Source: Gelidibacter algens (GTDB lineage: Bacteria; Bacteroidota; Bacteroidia; Flavobacteriales; Flavobacteriaceae). From it: a stretch of 64,000 nucleotides of DNA. The stretch covers positions 1-64,000 of the forward strand of contig NZ_LZRN01000009.1 in the NCBI RefSeq assembly GCF_001678675.1, in the 5' to 3' direction. The notes beneath the pieces are model-generated. The model saw nothing but the letters and a program-made list of their open reading frames with translations, was not told the origin of the DNA and searched no databases. Numbering within the stretch: the first letter of the stretch is position 1; each line of letters starts with the position of its first letter. Below are positions 7,933 through 17,100 of the stretch, one piece after another. The position numbers and the translations under genes are program-made.

Positions 7933-9328
7933 TTTAGGGCTGCCCATTGCAGTCATTGTGGCGATACTTTTTGTATTCGCATTTTTAATTATTCTTATTA
8001 GACGTTACAAACGTTGCCCGTCCGATAGGATTTTAGTAGTGTACGGTAAAGTTGGCGGTGGCCAATCTGCCAAATGTATCCATGGTGGTGCAGCCTTTAT
8101 TTTTCCAGTGATTCAAGATTATCAGTTTTTGAACTTGACGCCGATGTCTATTGAGGTCAACCTAGTGAATGCACTATCAAAACAAAATATTAGAGTCAAC
8201 GTCCCTTCAAGATTTACCATTGGAATTTCAACAGAACCAGGCGTGATGCAAAATGCTGCTGAGCGCTTGCTAGGTTTAGCCATGGGCGATATCCAAGAAT
8301 TGGCTAAAGAAATTATTTTCGGACAGTTGCGTTTGGTGGTAGCCTCTATGGATATTGAAGAAATCAACAACGACCGCGATAAATTCTTGACCAACATTTC
8401 ACAAAGTGTAGAATCAGAGTTGAAAAAAGTGGGTTTAAAACTTATCAACGTCAACATTACGGATATTGTTGATGAGTCTGGCTATATTGAAGCTTTAGGA
8501 AAAGAAGCTGCAGCACATGCTATCAATGCCGCCCGTAAATCGGTTGCAGAGAAAGTTAGGGATGGCTCCATCGGGGAAGCCAATGCGGTACAAGACCAAC
8601 GCACACAAGTGGCTGCTGCAAATGCAAAAGCCGTAGAAGGGGAAAACACCGCAAAAATTGCAGTTGCCAATTCAGATTCCTTACGTCGACAACGTGAAGC
8701 AGAAGCAGACCGTGTGGCCACTGCATCTGAAAAAGTACAAACAGCAAAAGGATTGGAGGAATCCTATGCAGCTGAACAAAATGCAGAAATGGCACGGGCT
8801 GAGCGCGAGCGTTCCTCACAAATGGCTGATATTATTATTCCTGCAGAAATTGACAAACAAAAGGTAGAGATTGATGCAGAGGCAGAAGCAGAACGTACCA
8901 GAAGAAGAGCAAAAGGAGAAGCAGATGCTATTTTATTTAAAGCACAGGCAGAAGCACAAGGACTTTACGAAGTATTGACCAAACAAGCCGCTGGTTTAGA
9001 TCAGATTGTGAAAGCTGCGGGCAACAATTCTAAAGATGCAGTATTGCTATTGATTGCTGATAAATTACCTGAATTGGTAAGAATGCAGTCTGAAGCCATT
9101 AAAAATATAAAAATTGATAAAGTGACCGTTTGGGAAAATGGCGGCAATGGTGATGGCAAATCATCTACCGCAAATTTCCTTTCAGGAATGTACAAATCTG
9201 TACCACCTTTGCAAGAAATGTTTAATATGGCGGGTATGGAATTGCCTGAATATTTAAAAGGGAAGGATGTGGCCGCTGCAAAAACAGAAACGCCCACTTC
9301 TAAAACTGAAACTAAAGTGGAGGAATAA
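7901..9328 (+). CDS. floT: Flotillin-like SPFH/band 7 protein
   Basis: 475-residue flotillin. An N-terminal hydrophobic segment (LPIAVIVAILFVFAFLIILI) anchors it. The SPFH domain follows (residues ~30-230: VYGKVGGG, ERLLGLAMGDIQELAKEII), then a long Ala/Glu-rich coiled coil (EKVRDGSIGEANAVQDQRTQ, AEAEAERTRRRAKGEADAI) and a C-terminal Ala/Gly tail. It acts as an oligomeric scaffold of the inner membrane. Translation is probably coupled to the NfeD-like gene upstream. The ATG at 7901 is the only start that keeps the anchor. Confidence 0.85.
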   Translation: MRFLLTQETFNLGLPIAVIVAILFVFAFLIILIRRYKRCPSDRILVVYGKVGGGQSAKCIHGGAAFIFPVIQDYQFLNLTPMSIEVNLVNALSKQNIRVNVPSRFTIGISTEPGVMQNAAERLLGLAMGDIQELAKEIIFGQLRLVVASMDIEEINNDRDKFLTNISQSVESELKKVGLKLINVNITDIVDESGYIEALGKEAAAHAINAARKSVAEKVRDGSIGEANAVQDQRTQVAAANAKAVEGENTAKIAVANSDSLRRQREAEADRVATASEKVQTAKGLEESYAAEQNAEMARAERERSSQMADIIIPAEIDKQKVEIDAEAEAERTRRRAKGEADAILFKAQAEAQGLYEVLTKQAAGLDQIVKAAGNNSKDAVLLLIADKLPELVRMQSEAIKNIKIDKVTVWENGGNGDGKSSTANFLSGMYKSVPPLQEMFNMAGMELPEYLKGKDVAAAKTETPTSKTETKVEE

Positions 9329-9424
9329 CAGTTTCTAAAAATAGAAGAAAGTGAGTTACTGAGTATCCATTTTAATTTTTCAGATAACCCAATAACTTCC
9401 TAAGTTTTTATCTATTTTTAAAGA

Positions 9425-10540
9425 ATGAAAGTTTTTTCCACCATCGGATTTTTATTGATTTTTGGATGCGCCTCGGTGAGCCCAATTAAAAAAGCTGTTT
9501 CTTCAGACGACGAAAAAATTATGAACGTCATGAAAGACTTGCCCTCTCACGAGGTGCAAGTCTTTTTTTCTGAAGTTATTCGCGATAAAAATGGCAAGAT
9601 CAGTTTTAAGGAAGATGAATTTCAAGTGGATGATAGCGCTTATTTCTACCCAGCGAGTGCCGTCAAATTGCCCATCGCCATTTTGGCATTGGAGAAGTTG
9701 AACGAAAACAAACTACTGGACAGAGACACCCCGTTTAGAGTCGATAACGATAGCATCACCTCAACCTTTGGAAAAGACATCATCGATATTTTTGCAGTGA
9801 GCAGTAACGACACTTATAACCGCCTTTTTGAGTTTCTAGGACAAGATGAGATCAATAATCGTCTCAATAAAAAAGGGATTGCCGCCAGAATTTCACACCG
9901 CTTGTCCGTACCAAATTCTGATGATTTAACCACCAAGCCTCTCGTATTTTATAAAAACGATCAGGTGCTTTACAAGACAGGAGCCACTACCAACCAACCT
10001 ATCATTCCATTAAATCTGAACAGCGTCACAAAAGGTATTGGCTATACTGTTGGCGACAGTTTGTTCAACCAACCTATGGACTTTTCAAAAAAGAACTATC
10101 TACCCATCACGTCCTTGCATGGCATTTTAAAACGATTGCTGTTTCCTGAACTGTTTACCAAAGAACAGCAATTTCATTTATCAGCATCCGATCGTAAATT
10201 TTTAATCGATGCGATGCGCGTTTTACCAAAAGAAGCCGGCTATACTTCAAAAGATTATTATGATGGCTATGTGAAATTTTTCGTCATTGGCGATTCTAAA
10301 AACCCTATCCCCGAGTATTTAAAAATTCACAATAAGGTAGGTTACGCTTATGGTTATCTCACCGACTGCGCCTATATTATAAATACAAAAACCAAAAAAG
10401 AATATCTCATTACGGCAACCATTCATGTCAATAAAAACCAAATTTATAATGACGGTGTGTATGAGTATGACACCATTGGGATTCCTTTCTTGGCGGCTTT
10501 GGGGAGGAAGTTGGTTCTAGAACAAGGTTCAGAAAAATAG
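9425..10540 (+). CDS. Class A beta-lactamase-like serine hydrolase lipoprotein
   Basis: 371 residues with a lipobox-type start (FLLIFGCASV). The serine-lysine pair is in the SAVK of YPASAVKLPIAIL (~residue 78), an SSN triad-like motif lies in FAVSSNDTYNRLF, and a K-x-G-like element (NKVGYAYGYLTD) is near residue 300. These match penicillin-binding/beta-lactamase fold enzymes of the beta-lactamase2 family, but lack the typical class A omega loop that I would expect in a resistance enzyme. It may act on peptidoglycan peptides; no evidence for drug resistance. Confidence 0.75.
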   Translation: MKVFSTIGFLLIFGCASVSPIKKAVSSDDEKIMNVMKDLPSHEVQVFFSEVIRDKNGKISFKEDEFQVDDSAYFYPASAVKLPIAILALEKLNENKLLDRDTPFRVDNDSITSTFGKDIIDIFAVSSNDTYNRLFEFLGQDEINNRLNKKGIAARISHRLSVPNSDDLTTKPLVFYKNDQVLYKTGATTNQPIIPLNLNSVTKGIGYTVGDSLFNQPMDFSKKNYLPITSLHGILKRLLFPELFTKEQQFHLSASDRKFLIDAMRVLPKEAGYTSKDYYDGYVKFFVIGDSKNPIPEYLKIHNKVGYAYGYLTDCAYIINTKTKKEYLITATIHVNKNQIYNDGVYEYDTIGIPFLAALGRKLVLEQGSEK

Positions 10541-10646
10541 CGCTCATAATCCATATTTAAAAGCTCCATATAAATTTTATGCCCTATTTGAAGAATTCTT
10601 TAAAATTAAATAAGTTATTTTTGAACTCCATTAGAAATACATTACA

Positions 10647-11741
10647 ATGACTACTATAAGACATAACTGGACCAAAGAAGAAATCCTCAACATTTATAAC
10701 AAACCTTTTATGGAGTTGCTTTATGAAGCAGCAACCGTACATAGGGAGCACCATGATCCTAATACGGTTCAGGTGTCTACCTTGCTCTCCATAAAAACTG
10801 GTGGTTGCCCTGAAGATTGTGGCTATTGCCCGCAAGCCGCGCGTTACCACACCAATGTTGAAGGGAATGATTTGATGAGCGTTCAGCAAGTGAAGGCACA
10901 GGCATTACGCGCAAAATCTACCGGAAGCTCGCGTGTGTGTATGGGTGCTGCATGGCGAAATGTAAAGGATGGCGCAGAGTTTGATCAAGTTTTGGAGATG
11001 GTGCGTACCATCAATAAACTGGAGATGGAAGTATGCTGTACTTTGGGTATGATTACTGAAAACCAGGCCCATCGTTTAGCAGAAGCTGGATTGTATGCCT
11101 ATAACCACAATTTAGATTCCTCAGAAGAATATTATAAAGAAGTGATTTCCACCAGAGGTTATGAAGACCGTTTGCAAACGATAGACAACGTTCGTAAAAC
11201 CAATGTCACCGTGTGTAGTGGCGGAATTATAGGAATGGGAGAAAAAATTGAGGACAGAGCAGGGATGCTCGTCGCCTTATCCACTTTAAATCCGCAGCCA
11301 GAATCTGTACCAATCAACGCTTTGGTAGCGGTTGAAGGCACGCCTTTAGCAGAAGAAAAACCGGTTGAAATTTGGGATATGATCCGGATGGTGGCTACTG
11401 CCCGAATAGTGATGCCAGAAACTCAAGTGCGGTTGAGTGCAGGACGCACACAAATGAGCAGAGAAGGTCAGGCCATGTGTTTCTTTGCAGGGGCCAATTC
11501 TATTTTTGCGGGTGATAAGTTATTGACTACGCCCAACCCTGATGTGAATGAAGATCTAAAAATGTTTGAAGCTTTGGGTCTTAATCCACAAAAGCCATTT
11601 ACCAAAAAAGTGCAACCGCAGTCGGTTGAGGCTTCAGAATCTAAATTTCAAGCCTTGGGTGAAAAGCCGAAATGGACCCGTCCAGAACATAAAATTGAAC
11701 GTAACGAAGTGGCAAAACAACAGGCAAAAGTTTTAAAATAA
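10647..11741 (+). CDS. bioB: Biotin synthase
   Basis: Radical-SAM enzyme that inserts sulfur into dethiobiotin. The Cys-x3-Cys-x2-Cys motif for the 4Fe-4S cluster is CPEDCGYC (residues ~53-60). The 2Fe-2S ligand region (SSRVCMGAAWR) and the ARIVMPETQVRLSAGR motif carrying the cluster arginine are present. 364 residues, slightly longer than E. coli BioB because of a basic C-terminal tail (KIERNEVAKQQAKVLK). It lies apart from bioFDA by ~5 kb of partly unrelated genes. A structured element begins 9 bp after the stop. Confidence 0.95.
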   Translation: MTTIRHNWTKEEILNIYNKPFMELLYEAATVHREHHDPNTVQVSTLLSIKTGGCPEDCGYCPQAARYHTNVEGNDLMSVQQVKAQALRAKSTGSSRVCMGAAWRNVKDGAEFDQVLEMVRTINKLEMEVCCTLGMITENQAHRLAEAGLYAYNHNLDSSEEYYKEVISTRGYEDRLQTIDNVRKTNVTVCSGGIIGMGEKIEDRAGMLVALSTLNPQPESVPINALVAVEGTPLAEEKPVEIWDMIRMVATARIVMPETQVRLSAGRTQMSREGQAMCFFAGANSIFAGDKLLTTPNPDVNEDLKMFEALGLNPQKPFTKKVQPQSVEASESKFQALGEKPKWTRPEHKIERNEVAKQQAKVLK

Positions 11742-11750
11742 TTAGGAGTT

Positions 11751-11838
11751 GTGTTAGGGATGGCAGCGGCATCCTTTTTGCTTTTTTCAAGCAAAAAGAT
11801 ATAGCGTACAGCCCGACCGCGCCCTAGCGTGGTAACAC
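11751..11838 (+). ncRNA. Probable structured RNA element with cloverleaf-like fold
   Basis: The 170 bp gap after bioB contains four compatible helices. P1 is GTGTTA (11751-11756) with TAACAC (11833-11838), closing the whole element. P2 is GGATG (11758-11762) with CATCC (11770-11774). P3 is TTTTTGC (11775-11781) with GCAAAAA (11791-11797). P4 is CCGCGC (11817-11822) with GCGTGG (11827-11832), containing a G-U pair that favours the plus strand. Unpaired GATATAGCGTACAGCCC joins P3 to P4. I recall similar GC-rich islands recurring between flavobacterial genes, but cannot verify this here. It may be a 3' UTR/terminator element or a small RNA. Confidence 0.55.
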
Positions 11839-11910
11839 CCAAACATTTAACATTCCTTTTAAAACATTTCCTAACCATTTCTTTACTTTGCGGGTTAAAT
11901 TTTTAGAACA

Positions 11911-12774
11911 TTGGCATTGGACCTAAAAGACATTCCTCGTGTAAAGACCATCACTAAGGACGATTTCATAACGCTCTATTTTAAGCCTCAAAAACCCGTT
12001 GTTATTGAGCGCTTTATTGAGGATTGGCCTGCATTTACCAAATGGAATTTAGATTACATTAAGGCTGTTGCCGGAGACAAGATCGTTCCACTCTACGACG
12101 ACCGTCCCGTCAACCATGAAGATGGCTTTAACGAGCCACATGCCACAATGAAAATGGCCGATTACATAGACCTTTTAAAACGTGAACCCACCAAATTTCG
12201 GATTTTTTTATGGAATGCGCTAAAGGAAATTCCGCAGTTACAAAAAGATTATGTCTATCCTGAATTTGGACTCAAACTGATGAAAGGTTTACCCATGCTA
12301 TTTTTTGGTGGTAAAAATTCGCATACCTTTATGCATTACGATATTGATCTCGCCAATATTTTCCATTTTCACTTTGAAGGCAAAAAAACATGCATTCTAT
12401 TCGATCAAAAGCAGAATAAATACCTTTATAAAATTCCACACTCCCTGATTACACGTGAGGATATTGACTTTTCAAATCCAGATTTTGAAAAATGGCCGGC
12501 ACTTCAAAAGGCCTCAGGTTATAAAACAGAATTAAACCACGGTGAAGTCTTGTATATGCCGGAGGGCTATTGGCATTATATGAAATATCTGACGCCGGGG
12601 TTTTCAATGAGCTTACGTGCGATTGCCAGAAATCCGAAAAATTTTGGAAAAGCAGTCTATAATATTGTGATCATGCGCCATTTTGATACCCTGATGCGCA
12701 AGATCAAAGGACAAAAATGGATTGATTGGAAAAACGAAAAAGCCATCATCAGAACCCGAAAGAGTTTGGGCTAA
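11911..12774 (+). CDS. JmjC/cupin-like (cupin_8) Fe(II) oxygenase-type protein
   Basis: 287 residues beginning at TTG (no ATG is available before the conserved DIPRVKTITKDDF). The double-stranded beta-helix core has the iron motif HYDID (His-x-Asp, ~residue 140) and a distal histidine in LYMPEGYWHYM (~215), with a lysine in GKKTCILFDQ. This is the layout of cupin_8/JmjC hydroxylases of the FIH-1 type that hydroxylate proteins or tRNA. Substrate unknown. Its 5' region contains the structured element that follows bioB. Confidence 0.8.
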   Translation: MALDLKDIPRVKTITKDDFITLYFKPQKPVVIERFIEDWPAFTKWNLDYIKAVAGDKIVPLYDDRPVNHEDGFNEPHATMKMADYIDLLKREPTKFRIFLWNALKEIPQLQKDYVYPEFGLKLMKGLPMLFFGGKNSHTFMHYDIDLANIFHFHFEGKKTCILFDQKQNKYLYKIPHSLITREDIDFSNPDFEKWPALQKASGYKTELNHGEVLYMPEGYWHYMKYLTPGFSMSLRAIARNPKNFGKAVYNIVIMRHFDTLMRKIKGQKWIDWKNEKAIIRTRKSLG

Positions 12775-12802
12775 AAATCCAAGGCATTTTAAAAAACATA
12801 GC

Positions 12803-12810
12803 TATCTTTG
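12803..12810 (+). promoter_or_regulatory. -7 promoter box TATCTTTG of the outer membrane protein gene
   Basis: TATCTTTG matches TAnnTTTG, 28 bases before the ATG at 12839. No clear -33 TTTG was found at the usual spacing. The short frame upstream from 12722 crosses this box and is not the real start. Confidence 0.5.
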
Positions 12811-12838
12811 CCCAACAAAAAATTCAAAAATTTTTAAA

Positions 12839-13330
12839 ATGAAAAAACTGATTGTACTCCTAAGCGTTTTAAGTGTTTCTTTTGCAAACGCACAGGCTTT
12901 TAAAGGCAATACCGATAACAAATTACAAATTGGTGCCAATTTACAAGATGCAGCAACGGGCATTAATGTAAGCTTTGATTATGGTTTAGGCGAAAACATC
13001 TCTGTAGGTGTTTCTGGAGCTTATGCCTTAGGTGTCAAAGAAGAATTGGATGCTGATTTTGGCGATCGTTTTGATTTGAAAGGCCGTTTTAATGCCCATT
13101 TGGGAAGTGTGCTGAATATTGATGAAAACTTTGATTTTTATCCAGGATTAAACTTGAGCTTAAAGAATTTTGGCGGACATGTTGGCGCACGTTATTTTTT
13201 CTCTGAAGGTTTTGGACTTTTCGCAGAAACGGTTTTCCCACTGGCAAAATATGATAAAAATATTACAAACCCAGCCCACTATATTCACAACCAGTTTACA
13301 GTAAATATTGGTGCGACGTTTAGTTTATAA
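12839..13330 (+). CDS. DUF6646-type outer membrane beta-barrel protein
   Basis: 163 residues with a signal peptide (MKKLIVLLSVLSVSFANAQ) and alternating beta strands ending in INIGATFSL-like terminal strand (FTVNIGATFSL), typical of small eight-stranded outer membrane barrels. The opening and the motif GLGENISVG match what I remember of the flavobacterial DUF6646 family. The start at 12839 is fixed by the signal peptide and the TATCTTTG box. A strong hairpin terminator follows. Confidence 0.8.
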   Translation: MKKLIVLLSVLSVSFANAQAFKGNTDNKLQIGANLQDAATGINVSFDYGLGENISVGVSGAYALGVKEELDADFGDRFDLKGRFNAHLGSVLNIDENFDFYPGLNLSLKNFGGHVGARYFFSEGFGLFAETVFPLAKYDKNITNPAHYIHNQFTVNIGATFSL

Positions 13331-13350
13331 ACTGTATTTAGATTACTATT

Positions 13351-13386
13351 AAAACTGTATTATTCTGAAGAATGATACAGTTTTTC
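13351..13386 (+). terminator. Rho-independent terminator after the DUF6646 gene
   Basis: AAAACTGTAT pairs with ATACAGTTTT, extended by TATTC/GAATG with a T-G wobble and a TGAA loop, then a T run. It ends 21 bp or so downstream of the stop codon. Confidence 0.75.
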
Positions 13387-13447
13387 TGTTTTAAGAAAGA
13401 TTCGCATTTGTTATTGATGGTTAGTTATATGCTACCAAAACCACCAT

Positions 13448-13531
13448 CAGTCTTCAGTCTTCAGTCATCTGTCCTCTGTCATCTGTCAACTGTCATCCGT
13501 CAACTGTCATCCGTCATCCGTCATCCATCAT
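13448..13531. repeat. Heptamer tandem repeat, 12 units
   Basis: Twelve consecutive 7-base units in strict register, from CAGTCTT CAGTCTT CAGTCAT to CCGTCAT CCATCAT (consensus CNGTCAT), between the DUF6646 gene and recX. The open frame crossing it is an artefact of the repeat. Confidence 0.85.
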
Positions 13532-13539
13532 TTTCCCTC

Positions 13540-14010
13540 CTAAAACAATTCATTCACCTTATCATACACTAAGTGACTTTCCCATCCTCTGTAGAACAAA
13601 TAATCTGCTAACTTTTTCTTTTTCTTTAGCGGATTGGTTTCTGTAATACTTTCCGCTTTTTTTTCAGCAAGCGCATGGAAGGTGTTTAAATACTCATGGT
13701 CGCTGATGGTTTGAAGCGCCATAGTAATTAAGGTTTTGCCAATATCTTTTTGTTTCAGTTCTCGCGTCAAGCGCTGTTTGCCCCATTTTTTGATCCTGAA
13801 TTTCCCACTGACAAAAGCTTTCGCGTAGCGCTCTTCATTTAAAAAATTGTCCTGCATAAGTTTCACCATGATATGGTCAATAGCGTCAGGAATCATACGC
13901 ATAGTGTACAATTTTTGAGCGACTTCTTTATGGCAGCGCTCTTGATAACTACAAAAGTGCTCCATTTTCTTCAACGCCTCATCAACTGTATAGGTTTTTT
14001 GTGATTGCAT
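13540..14010 (-). CDS. recX: RecX family regulator
   Basis: Small basic, all-helical three-repeat protein that binds RecA filaments and modulates recombination. RecX repeats are visible around CSYQERCHKEVAQKL, NFLNEERYAKAFV...RIKKWGKQRL and KKKKLADYLFYRGW. I take the ATG at 14010 (MQSQKTYTVDEALKKM) rather than 14028 because flavobacterial RecX proteins open that way. 156 residues, full length. recA is not in the window. Confidence 0.85.
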   Translation of the reverse strand: MQSQKTYTVDEALKKMEHFCSYQERCHKEVAQKLYTMRMIPDAIDHIMVKLMQDNFLNEERYAKAFVSGKFRIKKWGKQRLTRELKQKDIGKTLITMALQTISDHEYLNTFHALAEKKAESITETNPLKKKKKLADYLFYRGWESHLVYDKVNELF

Positions 14011-14125
14011 ATGCAAAAATAGGAACAATTTATCAATAAAAATAAAGCTGTAACATGTTGACTGTTAGGCTTTATGAATTATATTTACTTACTTGTGTTG
14101 GTAGCAAGGATTTATTTATTTTAAT

Positions 14126-17100
14126 ATGGATAACAAACTTACCCTCGTAGTCTTAGCCTCACTAAGCTTTGTGTTCTATTCATCTGGACAAGGTTCAGAA
14201 AGTTTTACCAATTGCAATGCATCAGGAACCACCTACACTGATGGCAGCTATATTGGAGACAATGGAGCAGTTTGGACTTATGGGGAAGCGCGGTTAGTGA
14301 ATACAACCTACAATATCACAGGATCTTCTATTGGTTTTAGCACCACTTCGGCACGATTTGTATCGGCCTTATCAGGGCCAAATGGTGTTGGTTACCTCTA
14401 CTACAATGTCCGTTCCTATTTCACCAGTGGGGCTGCTTCAGATAGACGAATTGATGTTTATGTAAACGGAATACTTTATGACAGTTATACGTTAGAAGCA
14501 ATGAATACCATTTATAATAGATCTATTCTCGTCAACGAAACGGGAAACGTTACCATAGAATTTCGGTCCATTGGAACATTGCAAATTGTCTTGGATGATA
14601 TTTCGTGGACAAAAGCCTCTACCGCCACGGTAGATTATGGTAACCTTCAATTTCCACAAAATGGGAATACTAACATCGGAAATTCATTCGACATCTATGC
14701 TCAGGTTTATGAGCTTGGTGTCACTGAGAGTTCAGGACCGGGGACTGGAATTTTAGCTTGGATTGGTTATCATACCATTAATAACAATCCTAAAACCATA
14801 GGCTGGACTTGGGTACCAGCAACTTTTAATTCCCAAGTAAATAATAATGACGAATTTGTGGCAAATATTGGTGCTGCGCTACCATCTGGGACCTATTATT
14901 ATGCGAGCCGATTTCAAATTGATGACGGACCTTATTCTTATGGTGGTTATAGTACAACTGGTGGCGGATTTTGGAATGGAACTACCAATGTCAGCGGGAT
15001 CTTGAGTGTAGACACCGTTGACTTTTGCAACCTTCAATTTCCGGGTGCTGGTAGCATCAACTTGGGTGATCCTTTTGCAGTTTATGGACAAGTCTTTGAA
15101 CAACTGGTCACGCCTGGCACTGGACAGGGTGCAGGCATTGTGGCAGAAATAGGCTATAGTACTTCCAACTCCAATCCGAATACATGGAGTAATTGGATTC
15201 CAGGCACTTACAATGCGGCCTGTTCAAATTGCAATTCTGAACAGAACGATGAGTATTCTGCTAACTTGGGCGGTTCGATTACTGCTCCTGGAATCTATTA
15301 TTTTGCCACACGTTTCAAACTAAATGGCGGAATCTGGCTGTATGGTGGCATTCTGCCTGACGGGACGGCTGGTGGCTTTTGGAATGGAACTACTTATATT
15401 TCAGGAATACTCCAGGTTCTTGCTCCTGAAATAAGAGTTGAAAGCAACTCAGGCACTTTTCCTGAGATTATTAGTGGAGACACGACTCCGCAAGGAACGG
15501 ACAATACCCTATTTCTCGCACAACTTATTGGAGCGACACAGTCAAAATCTTATCGCATTCGTAATCAGGGCAACCTAGATTTGACCCTTTCTGGTGTCAC
15601 CATAACAGGTGCAAATCCCACGGATTTTACAATTACCATAACTCCGGCATCTTCCATCAGTCCATCTACATTTTCGATTTTAGAAATTCAGTTCTCTCCT
15701 TTGGCAGCCGGTGCAAGAAATGCGACAGTTTCAATACCAAACAACGACAGTAATGAAAACCCCTACACCTTTGCTATACGGGGGACGGGAATTTGTGTAG
15801 CTTCCGCTCTTATGATTAATCCAACAAGTGGTCCATCTGGAACAGTTGCAACCATTATCGGCGAAAATTTTGGGGCATTAACAACAGCAAAGATCAATGG
15901 TGTGTCTATGCCAATTGCCCTTATTGATCCTTCCACTATAGAAGTTAGCATACCCTTTGGCGCCGTAACAGGAACTATTGTGATTGTAAATAATATCTCG
16001 TGCACCAGCACTGTTCCGTTTAAAGTAGTAGATCAAAAAATTGGCGGATGTGAAGGAAGCGCATTTCTATCTGACCTATTCATAAGTGAAGTCACAGATG
16101 CTACTATCGGTGGGTTGAGCTATATAGAAATTTACAACGGAACAGGTTCCTCAAAGCCCATGGGCGATTACTCCATAGGGATTTACAATAATGGCGCAGC
16201 CACACCAACCAATACCGTCCCTTTAATTGAATTTGCATTGCCAAATAATAGCACTTATGTTTTGGCACTTGGCATTGCTGGAACGCCCTCTATTGGCAAC
16301 ACCTGTCCTCAATCAGGAGGAGATGGACAATCTGCCAATCAAAAAAGCACTATAGTAGGCGTCAACAAAAAAGATAATGAACACGACGTCATTAGACTAT
16401 TAAAATCAAGCGGCTCCGTTGTAGTTGACGAATTTGGAATATACATGAGCAAAAACTGGATGGATGCCACCATAATCACTGGAGATCGTGGCTTTAATTT
16501 CAGGCGTTTAAATACCGCCTCACTTCTTCCAAATCCCAATTTCAACCTTGCTGATTGGAATGTGATCGATTGGGTAGGTGCTGGTGCTGGTTCCTGTCAC
16601 ACAAATGATTATTCAGATATTGGAAGCTACGATTTTTCAAGTGGTACGCCTCCAATTGTACATCTTCAACCACTACCCCCACTCACAAGTTGTAAGCTGG
16701 CACAAACGTTAAATGTGCTGGCCGTTGAAGGCCTTGACAATGGGTTGCCCTTGGCCCATCAATGGTATTATAATGCACCTGGAACTTCTGATTGGGTAGA
16801 AATAGTAGCTACAAATCCGCTTTATACTGGGCAACAAACCGAAAATTTGAGCATCCTTAATACATTAGATCTTAATGGGTATCAGTTTTACGTTCAGATA
16901 CGCGAGAATCTTGAAACCTGCTACACCGCCAGCCAGGCAATTCGTCTAAAAATTGAAAAGACGATTTGGAATGGCTCCAGTTGGAGTCCGACACTTCCAA
17001 ACTCTAACACCATTGCCGTTTTAGGTGAAAATTATACCACCAGTTCTATCACCGGCAGTTTCAGCGCCTGCAGTCTCATTGTAAATTCTGGATACAATCT

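Noticed and set aside
8122-9297. Several long minus-strand open frames opposite the flotillin gene
   Set aside because: Shadows caused by the Ala/Glu/Gln-rich coiled coil; the plus frame has clear SPFH features.
9425-10540. Acquired beta-lactamase resistance gene
   Set aside because: Only the general SxxK fold motifs are present, it is a lipoprotein embedded in a biosynthetic locus, and base composition is like its neighbours.
13448-13531. CRISPR array
   Set aside because: The units are contiguous 7-mers without spacers, and no cas gene is in the window.
13372-13572. Open frame of 66 codons over the heptamer array
   Set aside because: A strictly 7-bp tandem repeat keeps frames open by chance; it has no start context or family, and its end overlaps recX on the other strand.
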